Assembly: GCF_047511655.1 (NCBI RefSeq)
Contig: NC_133397.1
Location: 46,576,001 to 46,640,000, forward strand
DNA from: Castor canadensis
Lineage: Eukaryota; Chordata; Mammalia; Rodentia; Castoridae
Direction of reading: 5' to 3'
DNA length: 64,000 nucleotides
Positions 54,878 through 64,000 of the stretch are shown piece after piece. The notes beneath the pieces are model-generated. The model saw only the letters and a list, made by a program, of their open reading frames with translations. It had not been told where the DNA came from and did not search any database. The position numbers and the translations under genes were made by a program. How positions within the stretch are numbered: the first letter of the stretch is position 1; each line of letters opens with the position of its first letter.

Positions 54878-55140
54878 ACTCAGGGCCTCACGCTAACTTG
54901 GCAGATTCTCTACCACTTGAGTCACATCCCCAGCCCTTTTTTCTTTAGTTAATTTTTTCAGATAGGTCCTTTTGCTTTTTGCCCAGCTGGCAATAGTTTT
55001 CTACCTCTCCTACATAGCTGGAATTTCAAGTGTGAATCACCGTGCCTGGCTCTAAATTTTTTTTGACAGTACTGGGGCTTGAACTCAGTGTTTCACACTT
55101 GCTAGGCAGGTGCTATACTGCTTAAGCCACACCACCAGCC
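54878..55140 (-). repeat. Degraded ID/B1 dimer followed by an ID monomer
   Basis: ID text 54878-54940 (CTCAGGGCCTCACGCTAAC), weak B1 text to about 55045. Then a clear reversed ID copy 55058-55140 (TACTGGGGCTTGAACTCAG). Confidence 0.75.
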
Positions 55141-55937
55141 ATAAATTTTCTTTTCTTATATTTTGATCCCTCCACTATTTCCTAAAACTTAATTTCTCAG
55201 ACTATCTGATGTGCTAAGGGAAAAGGGATTGGAAAAGGAGAAAGGAGGAAGGAGTTAAAAAGTACCAACTACAGCTTCCAGCAAGCAAGCTACGATAGCT
55301 CCCATATTTTCTTCATCTTATTATGCATGCATGTGTGTGTGTGTCAGTGAACATTTCAGCCAATTTCCTTTTTTCTACCCTTCCTGTTTTCCCTGCTACT
55401 TTATATGAAATGCCTGTTGGAATAAGCTTTATAATTTAGTCCTTCATTTACGGACAATTGTGTTGGGATTTTCTGACTGAACTAGAAGGGTAGTGAACAC
55501 CACTGAGAATAGTGATTGGTGTGATTTACTTTGTATCTTCCCTCTGAAGCTTATCTTTGTTGAAATGAGAGGTTGCATTATCTCATGAGGGAGCATAGAA
55601 GAGTTGCTGTGCTTCTGTTTGGAAGCATGGCTACAGCTGTGTGTATCGATGTGGAGTACTGCCAATGTGGATCATTGTGGGCAGAGTGGATTACAACTCA
55701 GTATCCCTTCCTAACCTCCTTTTAGGATGCCTTCATAGTGTAATTACACTTTCCAGATGCCCCAGAAGCTACAGTTTGAGATGCAAATTGGGTTTTCCAA
55801 TGAAACACATGATTCCAAATTTTTCTGGAACAGAGTTCTGATGTTGACCATTTACTTTGTAGGTTTGGAGGGTGGTTGCCAAGTGAGTAAACTTTGGAGT
55901 TAATTAACTATTCTTGGTTAGTTCTGTTAGTATATAT
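55141..55937. other. Unassigned intergenic sequence
   Basis: Contains a (TG)n near 55331. Nothing coding seen. Confidence 0.4.
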
Positions 55938-56170
55938 GCTACAGTATGGGTACTAGGGTTTGAACTCAGGGCCTACACCTTGAGCCACTTCACCAGCCCT
56001 TTTTTCTGGTGGGTATTTTTCAGATAGGGACTTGGGATATGTCCCCTGGCTTTGAAACCTGATCCTCCTAATCTCTGCCTCCCATGTAGCTAGGATTACA
56101 GACATGAGCCACTGGTGCCTCACTCTTGCAAGGCAGGTGCTCTACCACTTGAGCCACTTCACCAGCTCCA
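55938..56170 (-). repeat. Dimeric B1-ID SINE plus an ID fragment
   Basis: Dimer to about 56118 (GTACTAGGGTTTGAACTCAGG to GAGCCACTGGTGCCTCAC), then GCAAGGCAGGTGCTCTACC of a second ID copy. Confidence 0.83.
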
Positions 56171-56264
56171 ACAAATTATTTCTTAGGGAAAATAACCATC
56201 TCTCCCTCTCTGAGGTTCAACATATCCATTGTGCAAAAATGACCATTGCTATGCTCTGTTTTTT

Positions 56265-56576
56265 TGTTCACTTGTTTTGGGGTGTGTTGAACCCAGGGCC
56301 TCATTCATGTGAGGCAAGTGCTCTACTACTTGAATGGAGCCCCTAGCCTCCTCTGGTGATTTTTGGTTTTTGGTGGGGTTGGGGTTGGAACTCAGGGCTT
56401 CACACTTGCAAAGCAGATGCTCTACTGCTTGAGCCACACCTCCAGCCATTTTGCTCTGGTTATTTTGGAGATGGGGGTCTCTTGACCTATTTGCCTGGGC
56501 TGGTCTTGAACCACAATTCTTCTGATCTCAGCTTTCCAAGTAGCTAGGATTCAGGCAACAGCCACCAGCACCAGGC
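56265..56576 (-). repeat. ID SINE followed by a dimeric B1-ID SINE
   Basis: ID monomer 56265-56350 (GTGTTGAACCCAGGGCCTC). Dimer 56352-56576 with the GCAAAGCAGATGCTCTACTGC subtype and the B1 half ending CACCAGCACCAGGCTC. Confidence 0.85.
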
Positions 56577-57460
56577 TCACTCAATGATGGATTTTAAATG
56601 ACTGGAAGGAAAGATATCATGAAAATCTAATGGTTAAAGTATCAGGATTTTCAACATTTTATTTTCCAAACTTTATTTTAAAAGTACATTAAAAGCATCA
56701 GAAATACAAATCTGGCCTAATGGTTAACGTAAGAACAATTATTAAATGGTTTTAGAGACATCACATACTTTGCATCACAGTAAAGCATCAAGAGAACTAA
56801 TTAACGTACTCTCAAATTAATCATATTCAACTGAGTTCTCTTACTCTGAGTTCTCATTTTAGCCCTTATGAAGAGACAAGTGATATATGTCTATCTATAC
56901 CTACACGGTATAGACATTACCTGTATGGTAATACCATGTAGGTATAGAAAGTCATACATAACTTATGAAGAGACAAGTTATATCTATATATCTATATCTA
57001 TATCTATAAGTAGATATAGACATGGAGAGGAGCTAAGAATCTAGCCCATTATGTTTTTCAAGCAAGTTAAATCAATAATTTCTTGATGAGCAAAAAGAAA
57101 CTGAATTCCTTATACACACATGCCTAGTTTTCTTTATGCTACAATGTTTACCACCCAAAGATGGGTGGGCTCCCATGCTGGTCAAATCATCTCAAACTCA
57201 AAGGTCAGAAAATTTGACATGTAAAATTTTACAAGTAGAAATTATTTTTGTTATAAGCTTTTATTAAATCGCATTTAAAATTCCTGTCCAAAAAGTGAGA
57301 TGTATACATTTTTTTGAGATTTTTATCACCTTTAAAAGTGTGAAACACCTTCCTGATTAATTATAAAGCTATTTGGTTTCTTGGACTAAATAATAGGGTT
57401 TAAATTAAGACAAAAATCTGATTCATAACTTGCCACCATTCTTTGATCTTGGGAGAGGAT
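56577..57460. other. Repeat-poor A/T-rich sequence with a local duplication and hairpin
   Basis: No gene. Contains a diverged duplication at 56865-57015 and a nested inverted repeat at 56895-56947. Confidence 0.5.
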
Positions 57461-57474
57461 ATTAGATTTAATTC

Positions 57475-57592
57475 TTTTTTTTTCAAGTGGGAGAGTTTAT
57501 TGAAATAAAAAAAGTGTAAAGTGGGAGAATTGAGCCCCCAGAACCGGGTGGCGGGGGGAGGGAGGGCAAATGGGTCCCAAGAGAGAGTGCCC
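57475..57592 (-). repeat. Short poly(A)-ended retro-fragment, source unknown
   Basis: On the minus strand: GC-rich text, then an AATAAA (complement at 57496-57501) about 12 bases before an A-run. Flanked by TAGATTT (57463 and 57593). Looks like the 3' end of a polyadenylated transcript or LTR. Confidence 0.5.
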
Positions 57593-57599
57593 TAGATTT

Positions 57600-58829
57600 C
57601 TCAATTCTTTGTTAAAAAAAGGTAATATACTCACCTATCTCATGGGGCTATTAATAAATGAAAAGTGTTGCATTAAAAATATAAACGCACAATCGAAATA
57701 GGTAATAGTGACTTCCAAAAATAGCATTCAATTACAAAAAAAAAGTGAGAGTGAATATGTTCTCTTCTGTTATAAAATTTAACAGCAAAAATAAAGTGAG
57801 ATAAGGGAGGGAGGGAGGGAGAATGCAAAGGAGTACGTGAGTCATTCCTAAAAGGTGAATTTAAAAACAAAATTTACACCTTGCACCGAAATCTCAGAAA
57901 TAGAAGTAACCAGTGAATGCCAGAACATAAGAGTTGCTAGATGAGGCTGAGCTGAGCTCTAGTTGGAAATCTACTCTGTCTTCTCCCCATCCCACCCCAC
58001 ATCCATGACCTCCGTGTTTGGAAAGAGCCTGAGGGAGGATGCTATCAGTTCAGTGCCTTTCATCCAAAGGAACAAAGTACCTTCTGATATGCAATCATGA
58101 TTCTTAACTATAACAGTTTATAAAGTCAGGTTTTGCATCTTAATGCTTGTCTTGAGTCTAATAGTTACAGTTTCAAAATTCTAGTGAGTTCAAATACTAA
58201 CTGTATAATGAAAATATTTTCACATAAAAATATGAGTTCACAGTTGTTATCCTAGGAATCACAGAATATAGAATAAAATCAGTTTTATGTATAGAAATAC
58301 TTAATGTAGTTGCCCATTTCCAGTTTAGGATTAATGGAAGAGAACTAAAACAATTAGTTTAGAAATAGATTCACCTTGAGAAATATCTACTATAGTAATA
58401 TATAAATAGACAAAAAGTTATTTCTAAATAGTTACTTGAATTCTGTCAGGTGCTAATAAACTTTTCTCACACAGAAGGAAAACACAAATCAAAACCCTTC
58501 CAACAAGACTAAAGATCGCAGAAGGCATAATAATCTACCTTGCCTCCCACGTAACAGCCCCCTGCCTACGATGACCGCCTGCAGTCCCACTTCACTAGTA
58601 GGATTCTCGGATAAGATCATTTCGACACAGAATAATTCACTTACAACAAACAAAAACCCCTTTCTTTTTTAAAAGAACTAGACAGCTACCCAATTAACAC
58701 ATATAATAATGTCTATATAAGAAATGACAAGAATTGTAATTCTATATTCTCAGTTACATTAGAAAAGGAAAGAACTTAATGTTGGCATTTTGGGTGAGGA
58801 CCGAAGTATAGGTAAAATATTTTTGATTT
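57600..58829. other. Repeat-poor DNA beyond the GPR75 3' end
   Basis: No SINE or L1 seen over 1.2 kb, unlike the rest of the window. It includes (GGGA)n at 57803-57821. Could hold a longer GPR75 3' UTR or regulatory sequence. Confidence 0.4.
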
Positions 58830-59302
58830 TTTATTTTAACAATATGTTGTTTATTCAAATCAAGCTGCTACCAAAGTGTTCCTTACTTTAAAGAATCAAA
58901 TTTTACATTTTTATAAAAATAACACTTCAGCAAAGATCATACTTTCAAATTCCTTAAAAAAGATCTAGCCAATATATACTCTGAAGCCCCAGAACACAGA
59001 AAAAAGATGCAGTCAGTTGATTTTCTACGTTAAGGTTGTAGCGTACTCATTCCTGGCTTCTGTTTAAAGGTTCAGTACAAAAGATTGGGGCACAAGTCAG
59101 GAAAAAAATCTAAATAAACTTTTACATCAAATCTTAAAATGGCAAGGATCTATGAAGCAAATCCAGACAGAAGACAATCCCAACTGTCAACCCTTCAACT
59201 GAATCTCTACATTTTAATCTGCCACTGGCTTCACAGTCTTTTCAAAATCAACCAATATTAGAAACAAAAGCCACTGGCACAATATTCTCTACGTGCATGA
59301 CT
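58830..59302 (-). other. GPR75: Probable GPR75 3' UTR
   Basis: Repeat-free sequence after the GPR75 stop. The nearest minus-strand AATAAA signals are the complements at 58850-58855 and 58830-58835, giving a UTR of about 0.45-0.5 kb. The true end is not visible. Confidence 0.55.
58850..58855 (-). promoter_or_regulatory. Candidate GPR75 polyadenylation signal
   Basis: TTTATT on plus = AATAAA on minus, in an A/T-rich setting. Confidence 0.45.
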
Positions 59303-60991
<1,689 letters not shown>

Positions 60992-60999
60992 TCAACTCA

Positions 61000-61185
61000 C
61001 AGATGAGTGACACGTGACAAAAGAGGCCCAAGGCAGATAAGCCTGCACACAAAAATGCACATCCAGAAACAGAAAGAGATTAATGTGGAAATAAAGGAAT
61101 TAATACAGTGATCTCATCATTATTATTATTTTACAAATGCATTAGAATTTTTCACCTCTGTTCTGGTGTATCAAAAGCACTTCAT
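61000..61185. other. GPR75 upstream sequence (likely intron)
   Basis: GPR75 is known to have a noncoding first exon, so this side is probably intron or 5' flank. I see no CpG-rich promoter in the window. Confidence 0.4.
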
Positions 61186-61402
61186 GCCAGGTGCCAGTGG
61201 CTCACACCTGTAATGCTAGCTACTTGGGAAGCTGAGTTTGGAAGGATAGAGGTTTGAGACCAGCCTGGGCAAATAGTTCACAAGACCCCCCATCTCCAAA
61301 ATAACCAAAGCAAAATGGACTGGAGGTGTGACTCAAGCAGTAGAGTGCTTGCTTTGCAAGCACAAGGCCCTGAGTTCAAACCCCAGTCTCACAAAAAAAA
61401 AA
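61186..61402 (+). repeat. Dimeric B1-ID SINE
   Basis: GCCAGGTGCCAGTGGCTCACA, AATAACCAAAGCAAAATGGAC linker, GTGTGACTCAAGCAGTAGAG ID half, A-rich tail. Confidence 0.9.
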
Positions 61403-61431
61403 AGAAAAGAAAAGAAGAAATTATTGTCAGT

Positions 61432-61605
61432 CAGGCACCAGTGGCTCACACCTGTAATCCTAGCTACTTAGAAGGCACAGATGAGGAGGATCTCGGTTTC
61501 AAAGTGAGCCCAGGAAAATAGTTCTGGAGACCCTATCTCAAAAAAGAGCTGGTGGAGAGGCTCAAATGCAGGCCTGAGTTCAAACCCTAATACTGCAAAT
61601 AAATA
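61432..61605 (+). repeat. Dimeric B1-ID SINE, ID half shortened
   Basis: CAGGCACCAGTGGCTCACACC, CCTATCTCAAAAAAGAGCTGG, then an ID half lacking its centre, (AAAT)n tail. Confidence 0.87.
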
Positions 61606-61681
61606 AATAAAGAGGGAAAAAAACCCATTTCTCTTCACAAGGTCCAACCCAGCAAATAAACATTTCCATGTCAGACACTGG

Positions 61682-61700
61682 AAATACACACACACACACA
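61682..61700. repeat. (CA)n microsatellite
   Basis: Short run of ACACAC. Confidence 0.9.
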
Positions 61701-62250
61701 CTCATGAACATAACCTCTCCATGAGAGATTGCAATCCAGTTGGAGATCAGTCTAGCTATGTAACTATGTAACTGCAGCCTGGTTGCAGGGTACTAGGGAC
61801 AAAGAGAAGAGGGGAAGCTTGGTCCAGCCTGGGGAGGAGCTGGGAAGAAGGAAGAGACCTCTAGTGAGTGGGAGGCAGTTGGGTGGAAGATGAGGGGCAG
61901 GGAGTGGGACAAACAGCCTGGGAGAAAGGCGAATGGGTGTCTGTAGTAGAGGGACCAAGGCAGAAGCAGGACATACTTGAAACCTAACCAGGAGGGTGCT
62001 GTTGATATGTGTCGTGTTGCGGCCCTTCACTTAACCTCCACAAATCACCTGCAAGTGCTGTTTTCTTCTCTAAGGAAGAACCCCTGACTTCCCAGTATCA
62101 GGCTCTTTTCCCAACTTGAAACTTCTTGGCCAACTACATATGCTTCTTTGGGGTAAAAAACAAAACAAACAAAAGACTCTGTGCAAGGCTGTATTTTTGT
62201 GAGGTGGGGAAAATCCAAATAACAAAGGATGTCTGGAATTGTCTTTGACT

Positions 62251-62418
62251 TCTTTTTTTTTTTTGGCAGTGCTAGGGGTAGAACTCAGGGCTAGGCAAAT
62301 GCTCTCCCACCACAGCGGCCAGGGATATAGCTCAGTAGAGCAATCCTTACTTAGGATAGGCGAGGTCTTGGGTTTGATACCCAGCACTGCAAAACAAACA
62401 AACAAACAAACAAACAAA
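62251..62418. repeat. Reversed ID fragment next to a classic ID SINE
   Basis: Minus-orientation fragment 62251-62312 (GGCAGTGCTAGGGGTAGAAC). Then plus-orientation ID 62318-62400 (GGCCAGGGATATAGCTCAGTA, GGGTTTGATACCCAGCACTGC) with a (CAAA)n tail to 62418. Head-to-head. Confidence 0.82.
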
Positions 62419-63870
62419 ACCACTCAGTAATCTCTAAACTGTTAGTTACCATTATTTCAACAGAAATGTCCTCATATTCTCATGACAAAGTAGAAGAAGG
62501 CATTTACTCACTCAATTTACGTTAATTATGCACGTGCCATATGGCAGCATTGTGAAAGATGCTAAAGGTGCAAAGATGATCAACACACACTCTTCACTTT
62601 AATAACTGCTCTTCCTCCTTTGTCTTAGTAACCTTCTTTTTCTCTATTGTGCAATGAAATTTAGTATACACTTACACAAATCTTCTACATTGTCCCCAAA
62701 GACCTATATGGCCTGGTGTCCAATCTGCTCCCAAAGATTCCAGCAAGGCAGACGAAGTAGTTCAGTGCTATGCTCTTGACAATTGAAAAGAACTTGCTTT
62801 ACCCCAACAGTTTAGGAATAGCCAATAGCACTGGGGAGGTCTAGGGGCTGATGTTCAGAATTCTTAACCACCAGCTTGAGCTGGATCCCAGAGGCCTCCA
62901 GCTGTCAACCCTTTAGTTGCTGGATCAGGTTAGTGAGGGATTACTGCTGCTGCAAGTAGCAACTTGGAGCACAGTACAGAGGTCTTTTGGCATTTAGCCA
63001 CAGTTACAGCCATGCCACGCCAGTGAGTTCAGACAAATACCAGTTCTGGGAGATCCATATAACTCCTTTATGAAGGAAGAAGATACCTCTTCTGTGCTTA
63101 ATGGTCACATGGTTCGGATGGTGCCAGTGAGACCCAGCTCTTCTGTATTTTCATTCAGAGAAGTTCTATGGAAAATATAAATCCTGGACTTTTGTTTCTT
63201 GATGATTAGAATTAAATAGTAAGAATGGATAGCTCTTAATGTTTCCAATTAAAGACTGTATACCCCCCACCACACACACACACAGACTGTATACCTGTTT
63301 CTGAACTCTTTTGGTATCTTTGTAGTGAAAAAGACAACTTTTTACTGTTGATAAAACATTGTTAATTGGAGGATTGGAGTTAATTTATGAAAAGTAGAAG
63401 GAAAAGTCCATTTGAGGAGCCAAGAAGAGCAGAGACATTAACTAGTGTTGCAATAATCTACCGTGCCCCCCACCCTACCTCCCCAACCAAGGGTTTCCTC
63501 TATAGAAGTAAAAATATAGAGTGAGGAGGAAGCAGGAATTCAGTCCAAGGAAATCAGAGGGAGGAAGATCTTGGGATCAGGATGCTAAGAGAAATAAAGT
63601 GGGAAATAAGGAAGGAGAGGAATGATGGATGTTACAAAGACCCCAGGCCAAGAGGTAATTAGGGGCTGCCAAGGGGAAAATGAGATGATGAGACACTCCA
63701 TCTAATCAAGTATAAGAGAAAGGAGGAAAAACGATGCCTTGGAGGCACAGCTTTGGCAGTTATATATTTTATATTAGAATAATGAAAACATTTTCAATAG
63801 ATTTTTAAAAATAAAGGAGAATTCCAGGTCAGGAAATAATAATGGCAATATGCCTGTCGATGTCATCATT
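62419..63870. other. Unassigned sequence upstream of GPR75
   Basis: A weak L2/MIR-like patch at about 62530-62590 and a (CA)n at 63272-63286. No gene recognised. Confidence 0.4.
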
Positions 63871-63874
63871 GGCA

Positions 63875-64000
63875 TATTAATTTTGCTGAGTTCTTATGGT
63901 GTGCCGTGTTCTCAATGTTCTACACTATCAACTTACTGAATCCTTACAATGACCATGAAATAAGATCCACATCTTCTTTTTGCACATGAGGAAAGTGAGA
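63875..64000. repeat. MIR-like element running off the window
   Basis: GTTCTTATGGTGTGCCGTGTT, TTACTGAATCCTTACAATGAC and CACATGAGGAAAGTGAGA are ordered MIR landmarks. Confidence 0.7.

Overview
The window is nuclear DNA from a placental mammal, almost certainly a rodent and probably of the beaver/kangaroo-rat lineage (Castorimorpha; beaver is my best guess). The evidence is two spliced or single-exon genes with vertebrate sequence, introns with GT-AG borders, and dozens of rodent-type SINEs. Many of those SINEs are dimers of a 7SL-derived (B1-like) unit joined to a tRNA-derived (ID-like) unit, an arrangement known as B1-dID. The genus assignment is inference from the repeat flavour only.

Layout. 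(1) Positions 1-21200, plus strand: exons 2-14 of ERLEC1 (XTP3-B), an ER lectin of glycoprotein quality control. The first exon lies outside the window. Its introns hold SINEs, MIR, L2, MaLR and L1 copies, and a truncated 7SK RNA retropseudogene with target-site duplications. (2) 21200-35900: intergenic DNA dense in SINEs and short L1 3' ends, with two processed pseudogenes: CD9 (plus) and SORD (minus). (3) 35981-45960: a degenerate class I (gammaretrovirus-like) endogenous retrovirus in plus orientation with gag, pro, pol and env remains. It is broken by many stops and frameshifts, by a nested solo LTR and by a nested L1. (4) 46000-47600: unassigned sequence and an L1 ORF1 scrap. (5) About 47830-53960: a long, defective L1 in minus orientation that reaches its 5' region. 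(6) 54000-57600: more SINEs and short retroelements. (7) 59303-60925, minus strand: the complete single-exon coding region of GPR75, an orphan-like class A GPCR, followed by a repeat-poor probable 3' UTR (58830-59302). (8) 61000-64000: GPR75 upstream or intronic DNA with SINEs.

ERLEC1 and GPR75 face each other convergently (plus and minus), matching the gene order I know for human 2p16. They are not functionally coupled as far as the sequence shows. I found no CRISPR, no microbial-type operon and no intact new coding system. The most interesting material is retrotransposition history: a tailless 7SK copy, multi-unit SINEs that moved as one block, nested elements with exact target duplications that give a relative order of events, and a partly readable retroviral env.
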